DNA from: Hyposmocoma kahamanoa
Taxonomy: Eukaryota > Arthropoda > Insecta > Lepidoptera > Cosmopterigidae
NCBI RefSeq assembly: GCF_003589595.1
Contig: NW_020655740.1
Span: forward strand, 111,648 to 175,647
Reading direction: 5' to 3'
DNA length: 64,000 nucleotides
Below the pieces are notes generated by a model. That model was not told the DNA's origin. It saw only the letters and a list, made by a program, of their open reading frames with translations, and made no database searches. The first letter of the stretch is position 1; each line of letters begins with the position of its first letter. The position numbers and the translations under genes are program-made. Of this stretch, positions 42,501-45,430 are shown piece after piece.

Positions 42501-45077
42501 AAACGTGTTTTAACACCGTAGAGTAATCAATGTATATATTCTAAATTTTATATTTTTTCCAAAGTGGTTCGTTAACCACTTTCGCCGTTATGCGGAAACA
42601 ACCCTTAAGAACGTGACAAAACTTTCAGTACAAGAAAAACACGTGCCGTTTCTATTTTTCCGCATCGCCAAATTAAGATAATTTATGTACGTACGTTGAC
42701 ATATTCCTACTTTGCTTTTTTGAAAAGTGCTTTATTGCCGCGCTGTTCGCTAAAAACAGCTGTATTTTAAAATGGTTTCATTATAAATGCCAGTTGTATT
42801 AAGAGTGCTTAAAGCTGGTTTCTGATTTTTTGTCAACATATTTTTGCAGCGCTTTCGTGGCATAATAAAAGTTTTTTAAATTTAGTTTTTACGTAAATGC
42901 GAGTAATTTGCATGGAGCGACGAATCATTTGCGTTCATTTATGGTTTTCTTTTCCTCTTGATAGATATTTACATCGATTTTTCATATAAAAATACTCCTA
43001 AGAGTAAATAACGTGCTTTTTATATATCTTTATTATTTGTATTCATTTTTAATTGAAAAATTTAACTCTTTGTGGTTACTTTTAACTAAAAACGAACTAA
43101 GTTAGTGCAATTAACAGTTATTTATTGCTCCGTATCTTTATTTTTCTCACATCTGAGCTTAGGTCCACTTTTTATTGTTTGTGTGAGCGCAGTTTTTCTT
43201 ACATTTCCACGGTTTTTCCTTCTTCCTATACGGCTGCAGGTTTTTACATAGACTCGCTTGTATACGTAGTGTAACCATTCTTGTTTGATACTTGATCGAC
43301 GTTTAAAATTCAAAATCCTGTCTGCCTCTTTGTGCTCGCGTTTAATTTACCTATTAACGTCGTCGCTAGATGGCGTCTTTAATAGACGTATTTCTCATAA
43401 AGTTCGCAATTATGCGTACTTTCTTTATCGCCACGAAAAATTTGAATTTTTACCGGCATTTTTTATTTCTATAATTTAATGGAGCATTTTACACAAATTT
43501 TTTATCTCTGTTTTTAAGTACCACGACGACTAGTTCCATTACTCGCAGTTACAAAAAAGGCTCCCAAGACAAAGCACTGGTGCCGCGGCGGTGGAAGAAA
43601 AACGCAAATTACCCGGTCCCGGGTTTGATTCCCAGCGCCACGCGCTTTTCTTTGAATCACTTCGTTTTTGCCCTTTGTCTCCCGCTATTATTATTGCAAA
43701 AACAGGACTGATTGTAGGAAATGGACTCTTGCAAAAAACGTTAACTCCGTCGCAGATGGTTAATAAGATTGTGAAATTTCTTATTTGAATTTTGTAAGTT
43801 TTTTTAATATTCATTCAATTATTATAGGACTTTGCTACGCGCGTTAACCTCATTATTACAATTTTTTGCAAATTATTTGTGAAATTTTCAATATCACGTT
43901 TCTAGTTAGAACTCCCAATTCTAATAATTTCCAATTCCGCCACACTGTACATGCGCGTATTTTTATAATCATGTAGCGTGTTATTTTTACAATTTACTCT
44001 CACTTAAGAGATTGACATGCTCCCAATCGAAAGGGCTTCCTCCCTAGGATCACCCCTCGGGAGGTATGGCCCACTTTCCGTCAAATGCGGGCACGACGCC
44101 TGACCTAACTCAACGAGATTCTTGTTATCGCAAACCATGAATGAAACCGATATACGCGTTAATTTTAACAAACAAAGTTTTGTCATTTATTTGAATTGAC
44201 AAATAGATCGGAAAATGTCAAAGTTAGTCACGCCGAAGGGCGTGGAAATACATAATAAATATATACCGTTTGTCAGGGATAATATACAGCCGCGTTGCCG
44301 AACCCTCTTATTTCTGGCGTCACAGTAGGTTAAAACTTTTATATCTTTCGCCATTGCAATCGCAAAAAAACGGAAAGTATCTTATGTTCCCGCAATTTTG
44401 AAATAAAAATTCCAACAAACATTTTTTATAGGCTCTTGGAATTAAACTCCCTTTTTTATACATTGTATACGGTTTTAACGCAATACCGCTTGGCTGCAGT
44501 CATCAACAAATCGGTCGCATGAATATGAATTTTAATTAACGAGCGTCTTTTACCCGATAATCGATAGAAATGATCGAACAAACTTGGAGTTTTAACTCAA
44601 AAATGTTATCATCTTTCGCAACGCCAAAATATTCCCTTCGCAATGGCAAGTAAGTTGCTTACCAATTTAATAAAACCGAACGCGGCATAATTTCAAACGC
44701 CTTTCAAACATCGGGTGCGACAACGCAACAAAAGAAATATAAAAATACAAGAAGTAAAGAAGTAGTGCAACTCAAAAATGGACGCAACAATTAACAAAAT
44801 ACGCAAGTGAAAGAGAAAAGTATGATAAAAACAATGGCGAATACAATTAGTGACGGTTAACGAAAAATGAAATTGCGGCAAAATAAAGTGGAGTCCATTT
44901 CCGGCTGCACCTGAAAAAGCGAAATAATGCAAAATGTATGTGTGACTTACTTGTCCCATTCACGTTGCGGCCGATGATCTTGGTGGAGCCGTTGGGCAGC
45001 GCAGTGGTGAGGGGCGCTGCACCCCGACCCGTTTCGTCGCCCGGACTTTCCATCGTACTAGACCCGCTCGAACACAT
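2558..45077 (-). CDS. nab: nab, NGFI-A-binding (NAB) transcriptional co-regulator; seven spliced coding exons
   Basis: NAB proteins are nuclear co-regulators, mostly co-repressors, that bind EGR-type and (in flies) rotund/squeeze-type zinc-finger factors. The join is 45077-44951, 10442-10341, 7089-6332, 6251-6124, 6035-5951, 3964-3779, 2680-2558, all with GT/AG borders and matching phases. It gives 1509 nt and 502 residues, inside the usual NAB range. NCD1 is about residues 53-126 (ELQLYRVMQRASLLAYYD, then SKPLHVRRLQKALQEW), a Pro/Ser/Thr-rich linker about 127-250, and NCD2 about 251-372 (KPLTLHE, VNEAAAQ, RDELFPLARQLVRRAG). A basic KRRR stretch follows at about 392-395 and a hydrophilic tail fills exons 6-7. 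Exons 1-5 are very secure; the exon 5 donor is uncertain (5951 or 5966, both phase 0). Intron 1 is 34.5 kb and repeat-rich. NAB assignment rests on family knowledge of NCD1/NCD2; exons 6-7 rest on splice, phase and composition evidence. Confidence 0.93.
2777..2940 (+). repeat. Repeat A copy (unclassified ~300-bp dispersed repeat), diverged
   Basis: Matches the window-wide consensus containing GTAAGCGACACGCCTGTCCA and, further on, CTTCAAAACCGGAA. It lies in intron 6 of nab. About fifteen copies or fragments of this repeat occur on both strands of the window. Confidence 0.7.
3295..3620 (+). pseudogene. RTE-clade LINE reverse transcriptase C-terminus, degraded
   Basis: Forward-strand frames contain RMRVVQRATE, SMLGIQL, VQDMGDLITNLKWSWAGQM and later ARWVDD-like pieces. 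This is the recognisable C-terminal part of RTE-type non-LTR retrotransposon proteins (RVTQRAMERSMLG, KLKWxWAGH and RPxxRWxDD motifs). In-frame stops and frameshifts make it a relic. It sits in nab intron 6 and pairs with a related fragment in intron 5. Confidence 0.75.
3779..3964 (-). CDS. nab: nab exon 6 (hydrophilic tail, probable SUMO site)
   Basis: 186 bp, phase 0 at both ends, with acceptor AGTCTACAG and donor TTG|GTAGGC. The reading frame is open throughout and the stretch is clearly GC-richer than the AT-rich DNA around it. It encodes NGNFYVIQEDDTGNGVHTSP, then a Ser/Asn/Asp-rich run containing VKTE, a psi-K-x-E sumoylation pattern. It was assigned to nab from strand, position, phase compatibility with exons 5 and 7, and the length of the resulting protein. 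I could not check homology. It could instead belong to a separate minus-strand transcript, but nothing else here supports one. Confidence 0.68.
4325..4770 (+). pseudogene. second RTE LINE fragment, duplicate of 3085-3620
   Basis: RDAQRTMKRVILDMKLIDQ and LKMKLRRTYCERW are shared with the first fragment. The preceding 200 bp also match (TAGCATTG, GCAGATATTGGTTTC and similar words), as in 3085-3240. It is in the same orientation in nab intron 5, so exon 6 lies between two direct repeats. Confidence 0.65.
4790..5935. other. rest of nab intron 5, no recognised feature
   Basis: AT-rich intron sequence between the second RTE fragment and exon 5. I see no coding region, tRNA or clear repeat. Confidence 0.4.
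5951..6035 (-). CDS. nab: nab exon 5 (acidic and basic linker); alternative ends
   Basis: After acceptor TTTCCAG it codes LPPTAALGEEQEDD then ITPSKRRRQVAPVH, giving an acidic patch followed by a probable nuclear localisation stretch (KRRR). Two weak donors are possible: CAT|GTAGAT (end 5951) and CAG|GTTGCT (end 5966). Both leave phase 0, which fits exon 6. If neither is used, translation continues three codons past 5951 and ends at TAA 5936-5938, giving a 404-residue product ending HVDLT. That ending loosely resembles a CtBP-binding PxDLS motif (inference only). Confidence 0.8.
6124..6251 (-). CDS. nab: nab exon 4 (core of NCD2)
   Basis: 128 bp between short introns of 80 and 88 bp. It starts after acceptor TCCCAG and encodes VMVNEAAAQICRCVPALLAR then RDELFPLARQLVRRAG, closely matching the end of NCD2 in the family. 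It ends HG in phase 2 at donor CATGG|GTAAGT. The three NCD2 exons are packed closely while intron 1 is huge, so the 3' half of the gene is compact. Confidence 0.93.
6332..7089 (-). CDS. nab: nab exon 3 (rest of NCD1, linker, start of NCD2)
   Basis: 758 bp. It begins after acceptor TTATAG with GDDVQQLCDAGEEEFLEIM, completes NCD1 with ASKPLHVRRLQKALQEW, and runs through a low-complexity Pro/Ser/Thr/Asn linker of about 125 residues. It then enters NCD2 with VQKLTVAAEKLVKHMPQ and ends KPLTLHE at donor GAG|GTGAGT in phase 0. Coding runs on past the donor only as 27 spurious residues. This is the largest exon and the most diagnostic part of the gene. Confidence 0.95.
7702..7986 (+). mobile_element. 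MITE-1 copy a (CATTGACTTACAA ends, 8-bp TSD)
   Basis: 285 bp, bounded by CATTGACTTACAAATAAATG and its imperfect inverse ending TGTAAGTCAATG. It is flanked by an exact 8-bp duplication AAAATTAC (7694-7701 and 7987-7994). It carries an internal segment missing from the 228-bp copies, so it may be closer to the longer ancestor. The ORF inside is not a gene. Confidence 0.9.
8098..8172 (+). repeat. Repeat A fragment (5' part)
   Basis: Begins TTTTTTATAATATCAAATGA and includes GATGGTAAGC and CACGCC, as in the fuller copies. It lies in nab intron 2. Confidence 0.65.
8355..9010. other. intron 2 stretch with inverted GTGCGGAAAGTT motifs
   Basis: GTGCGGAAAGTT (near 8357) and AACTTTCCGCAC (near 8997) are exact inverse matches about 640 bp apart, with a further ATCCGCACGTGTATC between them. 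This may be a degenerate terminal-inverted-repeat element. No target duplication or transposase was seen. Confidence 0.3.
10097..10331. repeat. chimera of SINE-C (minus) and SINE-B 3' half (plus) beside nab exon 2
   Basis: 10117-10257 reads as the tRNA-like SINE-C in reverse, with the inverse B box near 10166-10176 and the arm word TATTAATACAAAGATCGAAC. At 10258 it switches to the SINE-B 3' half (TCCATGGCACCCGCGATACA, then GTGCGGGGCTATG) and its TTATTATTA-type tail. The tail ends about ten bases from the exon 2 donor. Confidence 0.75.
10341..10442 (-). CDS. nab: nab exon 2 (start of NCD1)
   Basis: 102 bp, phase 1 at both ends. The acceptor is TTGTTGTAG and the donor ATGG|GTACGT. It encodes the first half of NCD1 (ELQLYRVMQRASLLAYYD then TLLEMG), the segment that binds the inhibitory domain of EGR-type partners in vertebrates. 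A SINE-derived tail begins about ten bases inside intron 2, right beside this donor. Confidence 0.93.
11342..11826 (-). mobile_element. mariner element (cecropia type), interior lost in an assembly gap
   Basis: The left end ATAGGGGTTAAAGTATG and right end (inverse of TTAGGGGTTAAAGTATG) match the full element at 49.7 kb base for base, with TA duplications at 11340-11341 and 11827-11828. Everything between 11384 and 11783 is N. The intact copy is 1284 bp, so the 400-N gap probably understates the missing length by about 800 bp. Confidence 0.9.
11384..11783. other. assembly gap, 400 N
   Basis: A run of 400 N inside a mariner copy. The round length suggests an estimated or fixed-size gap. Confidence 0.99.
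12240..12296. repeat. (TTTA)n microsatellite
   Basis: A run of TTTA/ATTT units near 12262-12292, with less regular flanks. Confidence 0.9.
12519..12562. repeat. (GT)n microsatellite at the SINE-B tail
   Basis: A GT-rich run broken by TTTG and GAGA, next to the 3' tail of the reverse SINE-B copy. Confidence 0.85.
12600..12812 (-). repeat. SINE-B copy, tRNA-derived, near full length
   Basis: On the minus strand it starts CTGCCTCAGTGGCC. The pol III A box is TGGCCTAACGG (about 12790-12800) and the B box is GGTTCGATTCC, an exact consensus (12747-12757). The body continues TTTCTCTCGTGAGTTTGG and ends GTGCGGGGCTATG before an AT-rich tail. Seven or more copies occur in the window. The encoded ORF is not a gene. 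Confidence 0.88.
14958..15008 (-). repeat. Repeat A 3'-end fragment
   Basis: Inverse of the conserved Repeat A end: AGAGCTCCTTGTG and GTCCAGGGAATACTGGCA. Only about 50 bp remain. Confidence 0.55.
15876..16025. mobile_element. MITE-3, perfect ~35-bp inverted ends
   Basis: The arms beginning TATAGGAAATGAAACTATTT are perfect inverses over about 35 bp (15876-15910 and 15991-16025). TA at the borders fits a Tc1/mariner-type TA duplication. The interior holds a palindrome, GTTGACTCAGTCAAC, and CGACGTTTCGGGCCC. There is no coding capacity, and it abuts a SINE-C copy on the right. Confidence 0.82.
16026..16445. repeat. SINE-C-type composite with inverted arms
   Basis: The left arm (GTTGTAATTATTAATACAAAG) recurs inverted at 16390-16435 (TTTGTATTAATAATTATAAC then TAGTGGAGTAATTTC). 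Between them lie a degenerate reverse tRNA-like head and the ACGCCATCTGTGAATAATCTATG segment seen in other copies. It is the most clearly palindromic copy of the family. Confidence 0.65.
16968..17163. mobile_element. MITE-4, long imperfect inverted arms
   Basis: About 62-bp arms (16973-17035 and 17096-17160) read CTCTCGATTTCCGTCTGACA and onward, and its inverse. They enclose a 60-bp loop with TGGAGCTTCATTTGCAT. A related copy at 1-150 has the loop in the opposite orientation. No clear target duplication was found. Confidence 0.65.
17475..17735 (+). pseudogene. LINE 3' end (CR1/Jockey-group), LINE-1 family of this window
   Basis: Begins with the degraded RT C-terminus (SFPKFK-like) and continues into the 3' UTR words GATTCAAAGTGTATTCCATA, CCAGAGTTTCTTG and TTTTCAAGTGTAAATTTATT. 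These are shared with 26.0, 24.5, 30.9 and 49.3 kb. Confidence 0.7.
17999..18382 (-). other. unidentified 127-codon ORF in nab intron 1
   Basis: An open frame whose middle is a hydrophobic, membrane-like stretch (VISAFFTLGTVLFIIASTY). I recognise no family. It starts at an ATG but has no splice context, neighbouring gene or repeat match. It could be chance in an AT-rich intron, although the enclosing 18.0-18.7 kb block is repeat-free. Confidence 0.12.
19046..19311 (-). mobile_element. MITE-1 copy b, 8-bp TSD ATTATTAT
   Basis: 266 bp in the opposite orientation to copy a and sharing its longer interior. The exact duplication ATTATTAT lies at 19038-19045 and 19312-19319. The right arm has lost the GACCCGTCGTCC portion, and its terminal word is mutated to GTAAGTAAATG. 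Confidence 0.9.
19846..20105 (-). repeat. Repeat A copy, near full length
   Basis: Inverse orientation: it starts TAGAGCTCCTTGTGAGAGAA, passes CTAAGCAGTAATGAGAGCAT, and ends with TACCACCAGGCGCACGAC. This defines most of the consensus. Confidence 0.8.
20130..20275 (+). repeat. SINE-B copy, degenerate, B box lost
   Basis: TTGCCTCCACGGTCGAACGG keeps the A-box region, and the later TTTATTTCTCTCGTGAATTTG and GTGTCCGTGGCACCCAC match the family. The B-box part is deleted. Confidence 0.72.
20313..20580 (+). repeat. Repeat A copy, near full length
   Basis: Runs from TATAATATCAAGTGACAGGA through CGCCTGATGGTGAGCTACAC to GTACTTCCCTGAACGAGC. Only the central GCCACTGCGCCCGT words are shortened. Confidence 0.8.
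20628..20892 (-). repeat. SINE-C copy, tRNA-like head with arm
   Basis: Minus-strand B box GGTTCGAATCC is an exact consensus (20742-20752), and the A-box region is near 20783-20800. Towards the left is the arm (TTATTAATACAAAGATCGAA, ACTCCACTAGTTTG, ATTGATATTCAATTATT). Towards the right is the GTGTCTTTGTACTTGG segment. Confidence 0.82.
21320..21610 (+). repeat. Repeat F copy, uninterrupted
   Basis: Collinear and inverse to 11940-13250, with CTGCCATCTAGCGGTTAA near 21534 and the AATTTGAAACACTACAAAA block near 21351. No terminal repeats or coding content were found. Confidence 0.65.
21611..23095. other. intron 1 stretch without recognised genes
   Basis: Mixed AT-rich intron sequence. Several short ORFs have no family signature. 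I see no MITE, SINE or LINE signature until the Repeat A piece at about 23.1 kb. Confidence 0.4.
23120..23345 (+). repeat. Repeat A copy, 5' truncated
   Basis: Matches from GGCCACTCAGAGCTTTAAAA through CCTGAGACATAAATTGACAA to GGGCTCTTTCACAAGG. Confidence 0.75.
23412..23605 (+). repeat. SINE-B copy
   Basis: The B box GGTTCGATTCC (23455-23465) is exact. The body TTTCTCTCGTGAGTTTGGGT and GTGCGGGGCTATG end is present. The A-box region is truncated at the left. Confidence 0.85.
24018..24235 (+). repeat. Repeat E copy 1
   Basis: Shares ordered words with 39298-39490: CTGCCGT, ACTAGAA, AAGTGACAA, AACATTCTCTTTTAAA, TTAGTTAAC, ATCGGA, CTTACCCTA, TTCTAAAACTGG and TTTTTTATGATAT. It is a direct dispersed repeat of about 200 bp with no known class. 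Confidence 0.6.
24259..24486 (+). mobile_element. MITE-1 copy c, 8-bp TSD CGTACAGA
   Basis: 228 bp, both ends intact, with exact duplications at 24251-24258 and 24487-24494. It is almost identical to the copies at 60.5 and 62.2 kb, indicating recent spread of the short form. Confidence 0.95.
24498..24965 (-). pseudogene. LINE-1 family 3' end with RT C-terminal piece
   Basis: Minus-strand frame 24882-24658 contains MVPRFCFTRVNDSFVGNCIR and the FYNKIPEHLL region typical of the RT C-terminal extension of this insect LINE family, followed by its 3' UTR to about 24500. It is 5' truncated, as usual for LINE copies. Confidence 0.8.
25595..26209 (+). pseudogene. LINE-1 family, longest RT C-terminus plus 3' UTR and tail
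   Basis: An open frame at 25595-26029 has LQKRAIRSVYRLGSRVSLRE, then MVPRFRLTKVNNSFMGNCIR and FYNKIPEHIL. This is the C-terminal region of a CR1/Jockey-group non-LTR reverse transcriptase; the catalytic domain is missing. The 3' UTR runs to a (CTTTGA)n tail at about 26185-26209, a LINE-type microsatellite end. 5' truncation suggests a dead copy. Confidence 0.85.
26775..26925 (+). repeat. Repeat A copy, diverged
   Basis: GTGGTAAAC, TACAGTGC, CCTGACACATAAGTTGACAA and CACTTACCCTTCAA match the consensus in order. Confidence 0.55.
26940..27618 (+). pseudogene. degraded LINE ORF2 C-terminus (Jockey/CR1 group)
   Basis: Across several frames one can read VHINFGRYIKSMAKTAARKL, VRHYFTP, LWDGSTKYELATLDSIDKRG, and FTSTFIWRTAMGWNSLSTDL. 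This is the ordered C-terminal signature of a common insect LINE protein (ARKLGxLxxxRRYFTP, EYCxxLWDG, LDSIxRRAxR, FLxRTAxxWNSLP). Frameshifts separate the pieces, so it is an old relic. Repeat A follows directly. Confidence 0.78.
27625..27895 (+). repeat. Repeat A copy, full length
   Basis: Runs from CGACGGAACAAACGG through GGTGGTAAACGACACGCCTG, ACTGCGCCCGTCACCCTGAG and CTTCAAAACCGGAACGCAG to CTCTTTCACAAGGGCTCTAC. Confidence 0.82.
29141..29518. mobile_element. MITE-2, 22-bp perfect TIRs and 8-bp TSD
   Basis: 378 bp with perfect inverse ends beginning CTTAGAATAATAACGCATAG. The exact 8-bp duplication TATTTATG lies at 29133-29140 and 29519-29526. An 8-bp TSD fits hAT-like or P-like families. 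The interior has no transposase. Confidence 0.92.
29530..30230. other. intron 1 stretch, unclassified
   Basis: AT-rich, with a GC-richer patch at about 29930-30140 and GTTAATTAATTAAG near 30164. No gene or repeat was recognised. Confidence 0.35.
30262..30492 (+). repeat. Repeat A copy
   Basis: GTGACGGGAAGAGCAAG, GACTGGTGGTAAGCGACCAG, CACTGCGCCCGTCAC and TAATTTCACCACCATCCTTA match in order. Confidence 0.75.
30845..31355 (-). pseudogene. LINE-1 family copy with internal deletion
   Basis: The minus frame reads SYGVLMWGNAADI, LQKRMSRSVYRLGYRVSLKE, then jumps to DIHNIDLRVKSKFMVPRFRL. The segment between is present at 25.7 kb, so about 40 residues have been deleted in frame. The 3' UTR follows to about 30845. 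Confidence 0.8.
31615..31960 (-). pseudogene. RTE-clade LINE fragment
   Basis: Minus-strand frames read PYGSETWSFTMGPIKK, VTQGAMERAILGISVSDIAQ, WEWAKHI and RSVGRPPTKCTDDLVRAAG. This is the same RTE-type C-terminal signature as at 3.3 kb and better preserved. Small frameshifts are present. Confidence 0.78.
31980..33110. other. intron 1 stretch, no recognised gene
   Basis: Very AT-rich. Short ORFs only, without family signatures. Confidence 0.35.
33118..33450. repeat. SINE-C-type composite
   Basis: Starts inside the reverse tRNA-like head (CAACTAAGCCACGGAACGAA), continues through GTCGTAGCGCCATCTATGAG, and ends with the forward arm (GAGTGTTCGATCTTTGTATT, ACAAACTAGTGGAGTAATTT, AATTGAATATCAATTCAATA). 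The left arm and B box are missing. Confidence 0.68.
34804..34930 (+). repeat. dispersed repeat starting ACCGACTTCAATAAGGAGGAGG
   Basis: Resembles a repeat I recall as widespread in lepidopteran genomes (CCGACTTCAA..GGAGGAGGTTCT..TGTATGTATG). A single copy here, with class not determined. Confidence 0.45.
35430..35492 (-). repeat. SINE-B fragment with internal deletion
   Basis: TTTCTCCCGGCCCGGGAATC and GGGACCTCTGAGGCAGT. The A-box part between CCTCTG and GAGGCAG is cleanly missing, consistent with deletion between short repeats. Confidence 0.7.
35505..35985. repeat. mosaic of SINE-C pieces and a LINE-like tail
   Basis: 35512-35610 matches the non-tRNA SINE-C segment (TTTACAGTTACCAGCGGCTA). 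At 35612-35632 is an ATTCAAATTCAAA run of the type ending the LINE-1 family. 35945-35985 matches the SINE-C arm (ACTCCACTAGTTTGTTATAA). The piece between 35700 and 35880 is GC-richer and unidentified. Confidence 0.45.
36390..37490. other. CpG-rich, repeat-free block in nab intron 1, candidate regulatory DNA
   Basis: About 1.1 kb clearly richer in G+C and CpG than the surrounding intron, with no SINE, MITE or LINE signature and no long coding frame. It contains several TTTAT/ATTA-type words and GGCGGCGACAGTTTTTATCC. Regulatory function is inference. Confidence 0.35.
38105..38500 (+). repeat. Repeat A copy split by a nested MITE
   Basis: Consensus runs from TATAATATCAAATGACGGGA to CACACTGAGAC, is interrupted by 38229-38394, then resumes with TTTGATAAGTCCCATGTGCC and ends CTTCCCTGGACGAACTC. 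Confidence 0.82.
38229..38394. mobile_element. MITE-5 nested in Repeat A, ~42-bp TIRs
   Basis: The ends GAGTCGTATTCTAGAA and the inverse of GGGTCGTATTCTAGAA extend inward with mismatches (CAATGCT, AAGTCAGGATT). TAA flanks both sides (38226-38228, 38395-38397), as expected for PIF/Harbinger-type 3-bp duplications, though one adjoining base is uncertain. No coding capacity. Confidence 0.78.
38590..39235 (+). pseudogene. LINE C-terminus and 3' UTR (Jockey/L2-like), degraded
   Basis: CDKIQRFQNFCILYYFKVP resembles the KIQRIQNxCxRFIF motif after the LINE RT domain. Later frames give SAGDLLPLVKKA and FKKTRKQWLLSEH, matching the end of such proteins. A 3' UTR ends in GGATAAATAAATATC and an ATTTATTT-rich tail. 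Frameshifts make it non-functional. Confidence 0.68.
39298..39490 (+). repeat. Repeat E copy 2
   Basis: Direct-orientation match to 24018-24235, in the same word order and with several indels. Confidence 0.6.
39500..44940. other. 5' part of nab intron 1, repeat-poor
   Basis: 5.4 kb next to exon 1 with few recognisable repeats. GC-richer islets lie at about 40860-41050 and 41470-41600. There is a poly-A run at 42212-42227, and a B-box-like GGTTTGATTCC at 43622-43632 without a convincing A box. No coding exon was found. It is a plausible location for regulatory elements. Confidence 0.4.
44951..45077 (-). CDS. nab: nab exon 1 (start codon, N-terminal leader)
   Basis: Codes for residues 1-42 plus one base, ending at a strong donor (ACAA|GTAAGT, 44950 downward). 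It is Ser/Gly/Thr-rich and carries no domain. The first ATG (45077-45075) has a poor context, with T at -3. A second in-frame ATG at codon 9 (45053-45051) has A at -3 and G at +4, so it may also serve as a start. An in-frame stop (TAA, 45093-45091) lies upstream of the first ATG. The exon sits in a GC-rich stretch 230 bases downstream of a good core promoter. Confidence 0.85.
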
Positions 45078-45310
45078 CAACGCGCCAATTAAAAAAAACT
45101 TTTCAAATTAAGATTTTCCCCCCAAAAAAATTACAAACAAGTCCATTTCGATTACCAAAACACTGTGTCCACAAATTTAAAACTCTTTCACATTTGAATG
45201 AGAAACAAAATACCGTCGATGCGAAGGATATGCCAAAGTTGAAACAAGGGAACTTGGAAAAGGTTTGAATTTTGGACGCGTCTAGGTGTTTCGAGCTCAC
45301 GTTACCGACT
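45078..45310 (-). other. nab: nab predicted 5' UTR with two upstream ORFs
   Basis: Between the predicted TSS and the start codon there are two upstream ATGs. One is a minimal uORF, ATG followed at once by TGA (45193-45188). The other is a 12-codon uORF (45146-45108). The rest is AU-rich leader. No splice sites are needed to join it to exon 1. Confidence 0.5.
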
Positions 45311-45342
45311 GATGAGGAGCCGGGTGCGCGCTGCTATTTGTA
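45279..45342 (-). promoter_or_regulatory. nab: nab core promoter: TATA-like box, initiator and DPE
   Basis: On the minus strand TCAGTC (45312-45307) matches the insect initiator consensus TCAKTY, with the A at 45310 as +1. AGACG (45283-45279) starts at exactly +28 and matches the downstream promoter element RGWYV. A weak TATA-like TACAAATA (45342-45335) begins at -32. The DNA from about 45300 to 45430 is GC- and CpG-rich. The predicted 5' UTR to the ATG is 233 nt. Confidence 0.65.
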
Positions 45343-45430
45343 CCCTCTGTTTGGGGAGTTGGCGCGCTCCGCCCACCACCCTACAACCGCGACCCCTTGT
45401 CTGCCTCCCCAGGCACCCGGGTTTCCTCAC

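Noticed and set aside
43560..43640. possible additional SINE from a GGTTTGATTCC B box
   Set aside because: No convincing A box at the right spacing and no second copy in the window.
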